Notes: a model not told the origin generated them from the letters alone. A stretch of DNA of 64,000 nt from Limimaricola sp. (GCF_016125575.1 NZ_WGLM01000002.1:186001-250000), one strand, 5' to 3'; shown: positions 18,963 to 29,311, numbered from the stretch's first letter. A program made the numbers and translations.

Positions 18963-19621
18963 TCGGCAAGGTCGCGGGCATTCTCGACTATCGCGGAAAC
19001 GACCACGTGCTGATCGACGTGCGCGGCGTGGGCTACATCGTCCATGTCTCGGATCGCACGCTGGCCGCACTTCCCCGCGTCGGCGAGGCGGCCGCACTCT
19101 ATACCGATCTGCTGGTGCGCGAAGACCTGATGCAGCTTTTCGGCTTTACCACGCTGGCCGAGAAGGAGTGGCACCGCCTGCTGATGACGGTGCAGGGCGT
19201 GGGGGCCAAGGCCGCACTGGCGATCCAGGGCGCGCTGGGCCCCGATGGCGTCAGCCGGGCGATTGCGCTGGGCGACTGGTCTGCCATTGCGCGGGCCAAG
19301 GGCATCGGGCCCAAGACCGCGCAAAAGGTCATCCTTGAGCTGAAGGATAAGGCACCGGCGGTGATGGCAATGGCAGGCGCCCCCGCGACCCTGCCGCAGG
19401 ACGCGGTGATCGAGCCCGCCGCGCCCGCAACCGCACCGGCCCGCAAGGCCCCCCCGCGCGATAACCCCGCGCAGGCCGAAGCCCTGTCGGCGCTGGGCAA
19501 TCTGGGGTACGCGCCGGGCGATGCCGCGGGCGCCGTCGCGCAGGCGCTGGGCGAAACCCCCGGCCTTGACACGGCGACGTTGATCCGTGCCGCGCTGAAA
19601 CTGTTGGCGCCGAAGGGATAA
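18959..19621 (+). CDS. ruvA: Holliday junction branch migration protein RuvA
   Basis: A 220-residue protein that binds four-way junctions as a tetramer and loads RuvB. Domain I opens [13 protein letters not shown]. Helix-hairpin-helix motifs are in [14 protein letters not shown] and [17 protein letters not shown]. An alanine/proline-rich linker (about residues 140-170) leads to the C-terminal RuvB-binding domain. The start overlaps the ruvC stop by 4 bp. Confidence 0.97.
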   Translation: MIGKVAGILDYRGNDHVLIDVRGVGYIVHVSDRTLAALPRVGEAAALYTDLLVREDLMQLFGFTTLAEKEWHRLLMTVQGVGAKAALAIQGALGPDGVSRAIALGDWSAIARAKGIGPKTAQKVILELKDKAPAVMAMAGAPATLPQDAVIEPAAPATAPARKAPPRDNPAQAEALSALGNLGYAPGDAAGAVAQALGETPGLDTATLIRAALKLLAPKG

Positions 19622-19686
19622 GGCATGACCACGATCGTCCGGGCAGGTTCATTGTGGTGGCCAACGATTGACCGCAGATTGAACGC

Positions 19687-20709
19687 ATGACCCAACCCGA
19701 CCCCACATTGCGCCCCGACCCGCTGCCGGAGGATCAGGACCGCGCGTTGCGGCCGCAGCGGCTGGACGAGTTCATCGGACAGGCCGAGGCGCGGGCGAAC
19801 CTGCGTGTCTTCATCGAAAGTGCGCGAATGCGCGGTGTGGCGATGGACCACACGCTGTTTCACGGGCCTCCCGGTCTGGGCAAGACGACGCTGGCGCAGA
19901 TCATGGCGCGCGAGCTGGGCGTCAATTTCCGCATGACCAGCGGGCCTGTTCTGGCGCGCGCGGGTGACCTGGCCGCGATCCTGACCAACCTCGAAGCGCG
20001 CGATGTCCTTTTCATCGACGAAATTCATCGCCTGAACCCGGTGGTCGAAGAAATCCTCTATCCCGCGCTGGAGGATTTCGAGTTGGACCTCGTGATCGGC
20101 GAGGGGCCTGCGGCGCGCACCGTGCGGATCGAGTTGCAGCCCTTCACGCTGGTTGGCGCCACCACGCGGATGGGCCTGCTGACCACACCGTTGCGCGACC
20201 GTTTCGGCATCCCCACGCGGCTGGAATTCTACACCGCTGACGAGCTTTATCAGATTGTCTCGCGCGGGGCCCGGTTGCTTGGCGCGCCCGCCGACGAGGC
20301 CGGGGCGCGCGAGATCGCGCGGCGCGCGCGCGGCACCCCCCGCATTGCAGGGCGGCTGCTGCGCCGGGTGGTGGATTTCGCCGTGGTCGAGGGCGATGGC
20401 CTTGTCACCCAAGAGGTGGCCGACCGCGCGCTGACCCGGCTCGGGGTCGATCACCTTGGCCTTGACGGGGCCGACAGGCGTTACCTGCGGCTGATCGCGG
20501 AAAGCTATGGCGGCGGGCCGGTCGGCGTCGAGACGCTTTGCGCCGCGCTGTCGGAAAGCCGTGACAGCCTTGAGGAGGTGATCGAGCCCTTCCTGCTGCA
20601 GCAGGGGCTGATCCAGCGCACGCCGCGCGGGCGGATGTTGACCGCCGGCGCGTGGCGGCACCTGGGGCTTGACGCGCCGCGCCGGGAGGCGGACCTTTTC
20701 GGAGATTGA
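19687..20709 (+). CDS. ruvB: Holliday junction helicase RuvB
   Basis: A 340-residue AAA+ motor that drives branch migration. Motifs are the opening [12 protein letters not shown], Walker [12 protein letters not shown], Walker [12 protein letters not shown] and sensor [18 protein letters not shown]. The C-terminal winged helix has [11 protein letters not shown]. It follows ruvA after 65 bp in the same direction. Confidence 0.98.
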   Translation: MTQPDPTLRPDPLPEDQDRALRPQRLDEFIGQAEARANLRVFIESARMRGVAMDHTLFHGPPGLGKTTLAQIMARELGVNFRMTSGPVLARAGDLAAILTNLEARDVLFIDEIHRLNPVVEEILYPALEDFELDLVIGEGPAARTVRIELQPFTLVGATTRMGLLTTPLRDRFGIPTRLEFYTADELYQIVSRGARLLGAPADEAGAREIARRARGTPRIAGRLLRRVVDFAVVEGDGLVTQEVADRALTRLGVDHLGLDGADRRYLRLIAESYGGGPVGVETLCAALSESRDSLEEVIEPFLLQQGLIQRTPRGRMLTAGAWRHLGLDAPRREADLFGD

Positions 20710-20728
20710 CCGAGACGGAGATTGTTTG

Positions 20729-21541
20729 ATGTCTTTTCGTACATGCCTTGCGGCTGCGGCCCTTGCCGCACTGGCCGTAACGCCTCTTGCCGCGCAAGAT
20801 CTGCAGACCCCTTCTGGGCCGGTGCGGATCGAAAGCGTCGACGTCGATGGCGCGCCGGTGGACCAGATGTTCGTGGGCAAGACGCCGGTCGATTTCGATG
20901 CCCCTGCGACGATGGTCTGGGTGCAGGAAAAGGTAGGCTCGCTCCTGCTGGTGGGGCTGTCGATGGGTGGCAATGCCTGCCCGGCGCATTTTGCATGGGT
21001 CCACACTGCGCAGGGCGACGTGCATGCCAGCCCCAGCTTTGGCACCTGTTCGGAACTCGTCACCGTCAGTCATGATGCGCAGACGGTCACCGTCACCATG
21101 CCCTCGATGACACCGGGGGCGGGAAACGTCTCTTATGTCTATGACGGCCACACGATCAGCGAGGTCGCGGTGGGAGAGGTGCCTTCGGGCCATCCGCCCT
21201 CTGCCGGGGCTGACGCATGGATCGGGCAGTACCCCTATGATCTGCTGGTCGCCGCCGAGTGGCGCGACAGGTTCGTGGCCCTGATGGGCGAGGCTGATTA
21301 CCAGCGCGCCCAGCAGGTCATCAGCCTGACCACGCCGATGGAAGTCGAGGGCGATTGGGTGGCCGGCAGCGGCTGCGTGCAGGGGTTCTGCGATGAAAGC
21401 GATGGCGCGGTGGCGATCAACCGGGCTGACGGCCGGTTGCTGGTCGCGCTTTGGACGCAAGGCAGCGCGCCGCGCCTTTGGGGCGAGGCGCAGGGCCCGC
21501 TGCCGGACAAGATCCGTCCGGTCATGGCGCACCCGGGCTGA
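20729..21541 (+). CDS. uncharacterised secreted protein
   Basis: A 270-residue protein with a clear signal peptide (MSFRTCLAAAALAALAVTPLAAQ, cleavage about residue 22). The mature part is rich in Val, Thr and Gly, predicted beta-rich, with cysteines in GNACPAHF, FGTCSELV and GSGCVQGFCDES that could form disulfides in the periplasm. The start at 20729 was chosen over a frame extension to 20669 that overlaps ruvB. It lies 19 bp after ruvB in the same direction; no function is recognised. Confidence 0.7.
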   Translation: MSFRTCLAAAALAALAVTPLAAQDLQTPSGPVRIESVDVDGAPVDQMFVGKTPVDFDAPATMVWVQEKVGSLLLVGLSMGGNACPAHFAWVHTAQGDVHASPSFGTCSELVTVSHDAQTVTVTMPSMTPGAGNVSYVYDGHTISEVAVGEVPSGHPPSAGADAWIGQYPYDLLVAAEWRDRFVALMGEADYQRAQQVISLTTPMEVEGDWVAGSGCVQGFCDESDGAVAINRADGRLLVALWTQGSAPRLWGEAQGPLPDKIRPVMAHPG

Positions 21542-21600
21542 CGGTTGCATCGCGCCGCCCGCGCGCCTAATCCAAGGATGGCAAGCAACCAAGGCACGCC

Positions 21601-22272
21601 ATGACGCCCGAACAGATCGCCGCCATGTTCACCGCCTCGGATGGCGCCTTCTTTTGCGCGCGCTGGGGCAGGCCGATTGTCCCGGTCGTCTTTGGCGTTG
21701 ACGACGCGACGCTGTCGGTGATCAAGGGCGCGATCGAGGCTGTGGTGACGCTGGCCGGTCACAAGATGGCCGAGACCGACCCGGAGCTTGGCGCCAACCT
21801 GATGTTGTTCTTCTGCCGCGACTGGGCCGAGCTGGCCGAGGTTCCGGGCCTTGATCGGCTGGTGCTCGATCTTGCCCCGCTGGTAGACCGTCTGATGGCG
21901 GCCAAGGCCAACCAGTACCGGTTTTTCCGTTTCGATCCTGACGGCGCGGTCAAGGCCTGCTTTGCCTTCCTGCGGATGGACCCGGCCCTGGCCGCGATGC
22001 CGGCAGAGACGCTGGCGCTTGATCAGGCCGTGAGAGCGATCCTGCCATGGGGACCAGAGGCGTTCCGCGCCACATCGCCGTTGGCGTTGGCCAAGGGCGT
22101 GGCGGTGCTGCGCCCCGAAATCGCGGCGGTGATCCGCGCCGCCTATGACCCGGTCCTGCCGGCGGCCGCCACGGATGCCAGCCACGCACTGCGCCTGTTT
22201 GCGCGGGCCGGGGCGGATGGTGCGGGGACGGCTGCCGCGACGCAGACGCAACAAGGGGGAGGCCGGTCATGA
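21601..22272 (+). CDS. conserved protein of unknown function upstream of ybgC
   Basis: A 223-residue soluble protein, opening MTPEQIAAMFTASDGAFFCARWGRPIVPVVFG. No catalytic motif is recognised. Its stop overlaps the ybgC start (ATGA), so it is probably translated with the Tol-Pal operon. The last 30 residues are Ala/Gln/Gly-rich and probably disordered. Confidence 0.75.
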   Translation: MTPEQIAAMFTASDGAFFCARWGRPIVPVVFGVDDATLSVIKGAIEAVVTLAGHKMAETDPELGANLMLFFCRDWAELAEVPGLDRLVLDLAPLVDRLMAAKANQYRFFRFDPDGAVKACFAFLRMDPALAAMPAETLALDQAVRAILPWGPEAFRATSPLALAKGVAVLRPEIAAVIRAAYDPVLPAAATDASHALRLFARAGADGAGTAAATQTQQGGGRS

Positions 22273-22658
22273 CCCATCGCTGTACCTTGCGGGTCTATTA
22301 CGAAGACACCGATCTTGCCGGAATCGTCTATTACGCCAATTACCTGCGCTTTATCGAACGGGCGCGGACGGAATGGGTGCGGGCACTGGGTGTTGATCAG
22401 GTCCGGCTAAAGGCCGAAGAGGGCATCGTATTTGCGGTGCGCCGGATCGAGGCCGATTACCTGCAACCTGCCCGTTTCGACGATGAATTGACGGTGGCCA
22501 CCACTGTCGAGGCACAGACCGGCGTGCGGCTGGTGCTGCGTCAGGAAGTGTTTCGCGCCGGCGCGCTGTTGTTCAATGCGCAGGTCACGTTGGTTGCGCT
22601 GAATGCCGCCGGACAGCCCGTGCGCCTTCCGGCGATGATCCGCCGACAGATTCACTGA
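22269..22658 (+). CDS. ybgC: Tol-Pal-associated acyl-CoA thioesterase YbgC
   Basis: A 129-residue hot-dog fold thioesterase. The active-site stretch YYEDTDLAGIVYYANYLRFIERARTE holds the catalytic Asp in the canonical position. YbgC hydrolyses acyl-CoA thioesters at the inner membrane and is usually the first gene of the tol-pal operon, as here. It overlaps the preceding gene by 4 bp. Confidence 0.95.
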   Translation: MTHRCTLRVYYEDTDLAGIVYYANYLRFIERARTEWVRALGVDQVRLKAEEGIVFAVRRIEADYLQPARFDDELTVATTVEAQTGVRLVLRQEVFRAGALLFNAQVTLVALNAAGQPVRLPAMIRRQIH

Positions 22659-22774
22659 CAATTCCGGCCCTTTCCGCGCTGTGATAGCCGACGCGATGGA
22701 TTTCCCGCGTCGGATCAGGTAAACGCTTCTGCAAATCAGAGGCCCAACCGGCCCGACCCCGAGAGAGCAGGCAA

Positions 22775-23449
22775 ATGGACGTAGTCACCGATTATTCGAT
22801 GTGGGCGCTGTTCGCGCGCGCCACGATCCTCGTCAAGCTGGTCATGCTGTTGCTGATCGCCGCTTCGGTCTGGTGCTGGGCGGTGATCGTGGACAAGATC
22901 ATCCAGTACCGCCGCGCCCGGGCCGAGGCGGCGGTGTTCGACCGCGCCTTCTGGTCGGGCGAGCCGCTGGACGAGTTGTTCGACAAGATCGGCACCGCGC
23001 CGCGCGGGCAATCCGAAAAGGTTTTCGTCGCGGGGATGCTGGAATGGCGACGCAGCCACCGGCAGGATGGCGGGCTGATCGCGGGCGCACAGGCGCGTAT
23101 CGACCGTAGCATGGACGTGGCCATCGCCAAAGAGGCCGGCCGCCTGCAGAAGGGCCTGCCGGTGCTGGCAACCGTTGGGTCGACCGCGCCGTTCGTGGGG
23201 CTGTTCGGCACCGTCTGGGGCATCATGAATGCCTTCATCGACATCGCCCAGTCGCAGAACACCAACCTTTCGGTCGTGGCCCCCGGCATTTCCGAGGCGC
23301 TGTTTGCCACCGCGCTGGGCCTGATGGCGGCGATCCCGGCGGTGATCTTCTACAACAAGCTGAGCGCGGATGCCGATCGCATCATCTCGGGCTACGAAGC
23401 CTTTGCCGATGAGTTCGCGACCATCCTGTCGCGCCAGCTGGACGCCTGA
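22775..23449 (+). CDS. tolQ: TolQ, proton-channel subunit of the Tol-Pal motor
   Basis: A 224-residue inner-membrane protein of the ExbB/MotA/TolQ family. Its first membrane segment (ATILVKLVMLLLIAASVWCWAVIV) is followed by a large cytoplasmic loop and the paired segments GSTAPFVGLFGTVWGIMNAF and SEALFATALGLMAAIPAVIFYN, which form the channel with TolR. It starts a run with tolR, tolA and tolB, needed for outer membrane constriction at division. Confidence 0.97.
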   Translation: MDVVTDYSMWALFARATILVKLVMLLLIAASVWCWAVIVDKIIQYRRARAEAAVFDRAFWSGEPLDELFDKIGTAPRGQSEKVFVAGMLEWRRSHRQDGGLIAGAQARIDRSMDVAIAKEAGRLQKGLPVLATVGSTAPFVGLFGTVWGIMNAFIDIAQSQNTNLSVVAPGISEALFATALGLMAAIPAVIFYNKLSADADRIISGYEAFADEFATILSRQLDA

Positions 23450-23451
23450 GC

Positions 23452-23937
23452 ATGGCCGCGGGTGTCATGAAACAGGCGAGCGGGGGCGGAAGTGGCCACC
23501 GGCGCCGCCGTCGCCGGGCGCAGCCGATGTCCGAGATCAACGTCACGCCGCTGGTCGATGTGATGCTGGTGCTGCTGATCGTGTTCATGGTGGCCGCGCC
23601 GCTGATGACGGTCGGCGTGCCGGTGAAGCTGCCCAAGACCGAGGCCAGCGCCCTTCCGACGGATCAGGAAGAGCCGCTGACGGTGACGCTGACCGCCTCT
23701 GGCGAGATCACCTTGCAAAAGACAGTGGTGCCCCGCGACCAGCTGGTTGACAAGCTCAGGGCCGTGCTGGCCGAGCGCAAGTCGGACCGCATCTATCTGC
23801 GCGCCGATGCCGCCAGCAGCTGGGACGCTGTGGCGCAGGTGATGGGTATTCTGAACGCGGCAGGCTTTTCCAATATCGGGCTGGTGACGGACACGGCGAC
23901 GCACAGCGCCGGGTCCACCACCGGGTCGGGCGGCTGA
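23452..23937 (+). CDS. tolR: TolR, Tol-Pal motor subunit
   Basis: A 161-residue protein with a basic N-terminus (HRRRRRRAQPM) and the characteristic segment SEINVTPLVDVMLVLLIVFMVAAP, whose Asp carries protons in the TolQR channel. The periplasmic domain follows. It starts 2 bp after the tolQ stop. Start codons at 23452 and 23470 are both possible; the first is used here. Confidence 0.95.
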   Translation: MAAGVMKQASGGGSGHRRRRRRAQPMSEINVTPLVDVMLVLLIVFMVAAPLMTVGVPVKLPKTEASALPTDQEEPLTVTLTASGEITLQKTVVPRDQLVDKLRAVLAERKSDRIYLRADAASSWDAVAQVMGILNAAGFSNIGLVTDTATHSAGSTTGSGG

Positions 23938-23953
23938 CCGGCAGGCAAGGGAG

Positions 23954-25084
23954 ATGGCGCAGCGCTTCAGTACGGGGACGACCGTTTCGGCGATCGGCCA
24001 TCTGGGGCTGATCGTCTGGCTCGTCGTTGGCTGGGGCCTCGATTCGCAGCCGCAGCCGATGCAGGTGACCGAGGTTTCGGTGGTGACGGGCGAAGAATAC
24101 GCCGCGCTGCAGGCGGCACAGTCGCCGCAGCCCGACACACCTGCGCCGACGGCGTCGGTCGCGCCGGAACCACGTCCCGCGGCACCGCCCAAGCCCGAAC
24201 CGACGCCTGCACCCGCGCCGGATCCAACGCCCGCTCCCGTGCCGACGCCCGCGCCGGATCCGACGCCGACCCCGCCAGCGCCGCCCGCACCGCCCGAGCA
24301 AAGCGCCCCGGCCACCACGCCCGACCTTCCGCCGGCGGCCGAGGCGCAGCCGCGCCCGGCGCCGCGCATTGCCCCCACGCCCGCGCCCAAGCCGCCAAGC
24401 GATGCGCAGGTCAACGACACCGTAACGCAGCCGGCCGCGCAGGATGCGACCGCCGCCACCGTTGTCCCCAAACCCGCCGAGGCAGCCGCTCCGCCCGAGG
24501 CCGCGACCCAGATCGTGCCTGAATCGGCCAAGCCCGCCGCCGCCCCGGTGACAGCCCCCACAACTTCGGCCCGTCCTGCGGCGCGCCCGACACCGCCCGC
24601 GCCGCCGCCAGCACCGACCCCCACACCGACCCCCACGCCGACGGAAACGCCGCCGCCGACGCCCGCACCGCAAGCCCCGGCAGAGGCGGCCGTCAACGAT
24701 GCTGTGGCGGCCGCACTTGCCTCGGCGCAGGCATCCACGCCGGGCTCGTCGGCAGCGGTGCAGGGGCCACCGATGACCGGGGCGGAGAAGGACGCGTTCC
24801 GCCTGTCTGTGCAGAACTGCTGGAACGTGGATAACGGCTCGCAATCGGCCTCGGTGGTGGTAACAGTCCAGTTCGACCTGTCGCCGCAGGGCAAGGTGGT
24901 GGGCGATGTGCGGCTGGTCTCGGCACAGGGCGGCCCGCAATCGGCGGCGGATTCGGCCTTTCAGGCGGCCCGGCGCGCGGTGTTGCGGTGCCAGCGGGAC
25001 GGCTACCAGTTGCCGGCGGACAAGTATGAGCAATGGAAACAGGTCGAGATCACGTTCGACCCTTCAAGCATGCGGTTGCGGTAG
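23954..25084 (+). CDS. tolA: TolA, periplasm-spanning Tol-Pal subunit
   Basis: A 376-residue protein with one N-terminal membrane anchor (TTVSAIGHLGLIVWLVVGWGL). Residues 50-245 are a low-complexity Pro/Ala/Thr spacer with repeated PTPAPDPTPTP units. A C-terminal TonB/TolA-like domain (DAFRLSVQNCWNV to the end) has a Cys pair (C-x-N and VLRCQRDG). In enterobacteria the spacer is an alanine-rich helix; here it is proline-rich and probably extended. Position between tolR and tolB secures the assignment. Confidence 0.92.
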   Translation: MAQRFSTGTTVSAIGHLGLIVWLVVGWGLDSQPQPMQVTEVSVVTGEEYAALQAAQSPQPDTPAPTASVAPEPRPAAPPKPEPTPAPAPDPTPAPVPTPAPDPTPTPPAPPAPPEQSAPATTPDLPPAAEAQPRPAPRIAPTPAPKPPSDAQVNDTVTQPAAQDATAATVVPKPAEAAAPPEAATQIVPESAKPAAAPVTAPTTSARPAARPTPPAPPPAPTPTPTPTPTETPPPTPAPQAPAEAAVNDAVAAALASAQASTPGSSAAVQGPPMTGAEKDAFRLSVQNCWNVDNGSQSASVVVTVQFDLSPQGKVVGDVRLVSAQGGPQSAADSAFQAARRAVLRCQRDGYQLPADKYEQWKQVEITFDPSSMRLR

Positions 25085-25183
25085 GAGAGTGGCGATGACC
25101 CGCCGATCCTGCCGGTGCCCGGTGTTGTTATTGACTAGCGGTTGGCCAGAATGAGACTGACCGCGCAGAGAACGGGAGAGACC

Positions 25184-26524
25184 ATGGCGATGAGGTTCCG
25201 TATCACGACGCTTCTGATGGCGCCGCTTCTGGCGCTGGGCCTGTTGCAGGCGGCACCTGCCACGGCGCAGGGCGGCCCGTTGAGGATCACCATCACCGAC
25301 GGCGTTATCGAGCCATTACCGTTTGCCGCGCCGGTCTTTCAGGCCGAAACACCCGCATCGTCGCAGGCCGCTGCCAACGTGACCGGCGTGATCGCGGCAG
25401 ACCTCGTTGGCACCGGCCTGTTCCGGCAGTTGTCGCCGTCGTCCTTCATCAGCCCGTTCACCTCGTTCGCCGCGCCCATCGCCTACCCGGACTGGCGTGC
25501 CATCAACGCGCAGGCGCTGATCGTGGGGGCGGTCGCGGTCAACGGCGACCAGATCACGGTCAAGTTTCGCCTCTTTGATGTCTTCGCGGGCACAGAAATG
25601 GGCGACGGGATGCAGCTTGCCGGCAGCGTCGGGGGCTGGCGCCGCATCGCGCACAAGGTCGCCGACCAGGTTTACCAGCGGATCACCGGCGAGGGCGCGT
25701 ATTTCGACAGCCGCATCGTCTACGTGGCCGAGAGCGGGCCGAAGGACGCCCGGCAAAAGCGGCTGGCAATCATGGATTACGACGGCGCGAATACCCAGTA
25801 TCTGACCGACAGCGGGTCGATCGTGCTGGCGCCGCGGTTCTCGCCTACGGGCGACCGTGTGCTTTACACCAGCTACGCGACCGGCTTTCCGCAGATCTAC
25901 ATGATGAACGTCTCTGCGGTGAGCCAGCAGCAGATCGCCACGCCACCGGGCGAAATGGCGTTTTCCCCACGCTTCTCGCAGGACGGGCGGCAAGTGATCT
26001 ACAGCCTGATCAACGGCGGAAATACCGATCTGTACCGCACTGACCTCGCCACCGGGCAAAGCGAACGCCTGACCGATGCACCCTCGATCGAGACCGCGCC
26101 CAGCCTGTCGCCGGACGGCAGCAAGATCGTCTTTGAAAGCGATCGTTCGGGGACCCAGCAGCTTTACGTCATGTCGGTCAACGGCGGCGAGCCCACGCGC
26201 ATTTCCTTCGGCGACGGCAAGTATTCCACCCCGGTCTGGTCGCCCCGTGGTGACCTTATCGCCTTTACCAAGCAGAATGCGGGCCGCTTCCATATCGGCG
26301 TGATGCGCACGGATGGGTCCGAAGAACGGCTGCTGACCGCCTCTTTCCTTGACGAGGGGCCGACATGGGCGCCCAACGGCCGTGTCATCATGTTCAGCCG
26401 CGAAAGCCAGGGCGCTGACGGCACGTCGTCGCTTTACACCGTCGACGTCTCGGGCCGGAACCTGCGGCAAGTGCCAACGCCAACCGGTGCATCGGACCCG
26501 TCATGGGGGCCGCTGCAACCCTGA
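25184..26524 (+). CDS. tolB: TolB, periplasmic beta-propeller protein
   Basis: A 446-residue periplasmic protein. The ATG at 25184 has GGGAGAG just upstream; an in-frame ATG at 25142 lacks one. A signal peptide ends near ATAQ (about residue 29). The N-terminal TolB domain is followed by repeated blades with the [20 protein letters not shown] and [11 protein letters not shown] patterns. TolB binds Pal and is part of the Tol-Pal system. Confidence 0.97.
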   Translation: MAMRFRITTLLMAPLLALGLLQAAPATAQGGPLRITITDGVIEPLPFAAPVFQAETPASSQAAANVTGVIAADLVGTGLFRQLSPSSFISPFTSFAAPIAYPDWRAINAQALIVGAVAVNGDQITVKFRLFDVFAGTEMGDGMQLAGSVGGWRRIAHKVADQVYQRITGEGAYFDSRIVYVAESGPKDARQKRLAIMDYDGANTQYLTDSGSIVLAPRFSPTGDRVLYTSYATGFPQIYMMNVSAVSQQQIATPPGEMAFSPRFSQDGRQVIYSLINGGNTDLYRTDLATGQSERLTDAPSIETAPSLSPDGSKIVFESDRSGTQQLYVMSVNGGEPTRISFGDGKYSTPVWSPRGDLIAFTKQNAGRFHIGVMRTDGSEERLLTASFLDEGPTWAPNGRVIMFSRESQGADGTSSLYTVDVSGRNLRQVPTPTGASDPSWGPLQP

Positions 26525-26611
26525 CAACCTGCCCGTCGTGGTAATTCCCTCAGGCCCCGCGCCGTGCTAGACTGACCTTTAACGAGCACAAGAACACACA
26601 GGACAACTCCC

Positions 26612-27136
26612 ATGCACATGATGACCAAGGCTGCCATCCTCCTTCTGGCGCTGTCTACCGCGGCCTGCACGCGGCCCGACCGTTTCGGCGCGGGTGCCGG
26701 TGGCGCCAATGGTGCCGGCGGCCCCGGGGGCATCACCTCCAGCGCGCTGGGTGATGTAAACGACCCCAACAGCCCGGCCTACTTCAACCAGGCGATCGGC
26801 GATCGGGTGCATTTCGTCGTGGACCAGTCCACGCTGACGCCCGAAGCGATGCAGACGCTGGACGGGCAGGCCACGTGGCTGCTGGCGCATGCCGATTACC
26901 AGGCCATCATCGAGGGCCATGCCGACGAACAGGGTACGCGCGAATACAACCTTGCGCTTGGCGCACGTCGGGCCAACGCGGTGCGGGAATACCTTGTGTC
27001 CAAGGGCGTACCCGGCAGCCGCCTGCGCACGATCTCATATGGCAAGGAACGCCCGATCGCGACCTGCTCGAACGAATCGTGCTATAGCCAGAACCGCCGT
27101 GCGGTGACGGTGATCTCTGTCGGCAACATGGGCTGA
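26612..27136 (+). CDS. pal: peptidoglycan-associated lipoprotein Pal
   Basis: A 174-residue lipoprotein. The lipobox LSTAAC places the acylated cysteine at residue 19. A Gly-rich linker precedes the OmpA-like domain with GHADEQGTREYNLALGARRANAV, which holds the Asp and Arg that bind peptidoglycan. Pal links the outer membrane to the cell wall and is the target of TolA/TolB. Confidence 0.97.
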   Translation: MHMMTKAAILLLALSTAACTRPDRFGAGAGGANGAGGPGGITSSALGDVNDPNSPAYFNQAIGDRVHFVVDQSTLTPEAMQTLDGQATWLLAHADYQAIIEGHADEQGTREYNLALGARRANAVREYLVSKGVPGSRLRTISYGKERPIATCSNESCYSQNRRAVTVISVGNMG

Positions 27137-27150
27137 GGAGGCCGGTTGCG

Positions 27151-27990
27151 ATGACGCGCTTCGGCATCTGCCTGATCGCCGCCGTGCTGACGGTCGCGGG
27201 GGCGATGCCCCTGCGCGCCGACAGCCTTGTCGACATCCGGCAGGAGATTGCCGCGCTCAACGATCAGGTGCAGTCGCTGCGCGGCGAGTTGACGGCCTCC
27301 GGTGGCTTGACCACCGGCGTCGCGGGCAACACGCCGCTGGAACGGCTCAACAGCATCGAGGACGCGCTGCAGAAGTTGACGGCCAAGACCGAAGAGCTGG
27401 AATTCCGCATCAACCAGATCGTCACCGACGGCACCAACCGTCTGGGCGATCTGGAATTCCGCGTCTGCGAGCTTGAGACGGGCTGCGATGTCAGCAAGCT
27501 GGGCGATACCGCGCCGCTGGGCGGCACGGCCAGCACCGTGCCCGCACCGGCCCCCGCACCACAGACCGGCACCACAGCGTCAGGCACCTCGACCGGGCCG
27601 GAGTTGGCCGTGGGCGAAAAGCAGGACTTTGATCTTGCCCAGCAGGATTACGACGCCGGCAATTATCAGGGCACGGTCGACAAGCTGGCCAATTACGCCA
27701 CTGACTATCCCGGCGGGCCGCTGGTGCCGCAGGCGCACATGCTGCGCGGGCAGGCGCTGGCGCAACTGGGCAAGATGACAGATGCCGCGCGCTCCTATCT
27801 CGATGCCTTCTCGGCTGCGCCCACCGGCGATGTCGCGCCCGAGGCGCTCTACCGGCTGGGCGACGCGCTGGGAAAGATCGGGCAGGTGCAGGATGCCTGT
27901 GTGACGCTGGCCGAGGTGGGACGCCGCTTTCCCGGCAACCCGGCCGTGGCCGAGGCCGCGACCGCGATGCAGGGCTACGGCTGCCAGTGA
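27151..27990 (+). CDS. cpoB: CpoB/YbgF, Tol-Pal-associated TPR protein
   Basis: A 279-residue periplasmic protein. A signal peptide (about residues 1-24) is followed by a coiled coil (IRQEIAALNDQVQSLRGEL to ALQKLTAKTEELEFRINQI), a Pro/Ala/Thr linker and C-terminal TPR repeats (DFDLAQQDYDAGNYQGTVDKL, TDAARSYLDAF). CpoB coordinates peptidoglycan synthesis with outer membrane constriction. The stop overlaps the tilS start. Confidence 0.93.
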   Translation: MTRFGICLIAAVLTVAGAMPLRADSLVDIRQEIAALNDQVQSLRGELTASGGLTTGVAGNTPLERLNSIEDALQKLTAKTEELEFRINQIVTDGTNRLGDLEFRVCELETGCDVSKLGDTAPLGGTASTVPAPAPAPQTGTTASGTSTGPELAVGEKQDFDLAQQDYDAGNYQGTVDKLANYATDYPGGPLVPQAHMLRGQALAQLGKMTDAARSYLDAFSAAPTGDVAPEALYRLGDALGKIGQVQDACVTLAEVGRRFPGNPAVAEAATAMQGYGCQ

Positions 27991-29228
27991 CCGAAACTGG
28001 CGTCGCCGGGGCCGATGCCGGGCTGCGCGCGGCACTGACCGCCGGCATGGCCGGTCTGCCGGACGGGCCCCTAGGGGTTGCCATCTCGGGCGGGGGCGAT
28101 TCCACCGCGCTGTTACACCTGTTGCAGGAAACCTTTCCGGCGGCCGACATGCGGGCGGTGACAGTGGATCACGGACTGCGTGCCGAAAGTGCGGCGGAAG
28201 CTGTGCAGGTAGCGGCCCACTGCGCCCGGCTGGGCGTCGCGCATGAGACGTTGCACTGGACCGGCTGGGACGGGCGGGGCAACGTGGCAGCCGCCGCGCG
28301 CGAGGCGCGCTATGGCCTGATTGCCGGCTGGGCGCGGGCCAATCAGGTGGCCGCGGTACTGCTGGCCCATACCGCCGACGACGTGGCGGAAACCTTTCTG
28401 ATGCGGCTGGGCCGTTCGGCCGGGGTTGATGGCCTTGCCGCGATGGCGGCGCGGTTCAGGCGCGGGGGTGTCTGCTTTGCCCGCCCGCTGCTGGAGGTCG
28501 GCCGCGCCGATCTGCGCGCCTACTTGTCCCGCCATCACATCGACTGGACCGACGATCCCAGCAACGATGACATGACCCGCGAGCGTCCTCGCATCCGCGC
28601 GGCACTGGAGGTGCTGGCCGGGCTGGGCATCCCGCCCGGGACCATCGCGCACTCTGCCCGCGCGCTTGAGAGTGCGCGTGCCGCGCTGGAGCATTACGCC
28701 GAAGCCGAGGTGGCGCGCCGCGTGACCGAGGACAGGGGCGATCTGTTGCTGGATGGGGCCGGGCTGCCTGCCGAAATGGTCCGCCGCCTGCGCTTGGCAG
28801 GGCTGGCATGGATCGGGGGCGAGGGGTATCCGCCACGACAAAGCGCCCTTGATGCGATGGACGAAGGCTTGGCGGTGGCGGGCCGGCACACGTTGTCCGG
28901 CTGCGTGGTGATGCAGCAAACCGGCCACCTTCGCATCACCCGCGAGGCGAATGCCGTGCGCAATCTGGCCACGACCACGACCGCGATCTGGGACCGCCGC
29001 TGGCAATTGGAGGGGCCGCACGCGCCCGGACTGGAGGTGCGCGCACTTGGCGAGGGGCTGCGCGATTGCCCCGACTGGCGGCAAACCGGCCTGCCGCGCG
29101 CTTCGCTGGCGGCAGGGCCCGCCGTCTGGCGGGGACAGGCGCTGATCGCGGCGCCGCTCGCGGGGTTCGGCACCGGCTGGAGCGCGCGGATTGTCGCGCC
29201 TTTCCGGATTGGGCGGCTTGTGCATTGA
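27987..29228 (+). CDS. tilS: tRNA(Ile)-lysidine synthetase
   Basis: A 413-residue PP-loop ATPase that makes lysidine at position 34 of tRNA-Ile(CAU). The nucleotide motif AISGGGDSTALLHLL lies near residue 35, and AHTADDVAETFLMRLGRSAGVDGLAAM is typical of the family. The GTG start at 27987 overlaps the cpoB stop (GTGA). Linkage of tilS to ftsH at the end of the tol-pal block is conserved in alphaproteobacteria. Confidence 0.95.
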   Translation: MTETGVAGADAGLRAALTAGMAGLPDGPLGVAISGGGDSTALLHLLQETFPAADMRAVTVDHGLRAESAAEAVQVAAHCARLGVAHETLHWTGWDGRGNVAAAAREARYGLIAGWARANQVAAVLLAHTADDVAETFLMRLGRSAGVDGLAAMAARFRRGGVCFARPLLEVGRADLRAYLSRHHIDWTDDPSNDDMTRERPRIRAALEVLAGLGIPPGTIAHSARALESARAALEHYAEAEVARRVTEDRGDLLLDGAGLPAEMVRRLRLAGLAWIGGEGYPPRQSALDAMDEGLAVAGRHTLSGCVVMQQTGHLRITREANAVRNLATTTTAIWDRRWQLEGPHAPGLEVRALGEGLRDCPDWRQTGLPRASLAAGPAVWRGQALIAAPLAGFGTGWSARIVAPFRIGRLVH

Positions 29229-29311
29229 ACACAGACCATTGATGTCTATTTTACTCCCCGAGGCGATGTGCGACACTTGCACTCGCCATCAGGCTTTCTG
29301 AGGAGTTCCAC

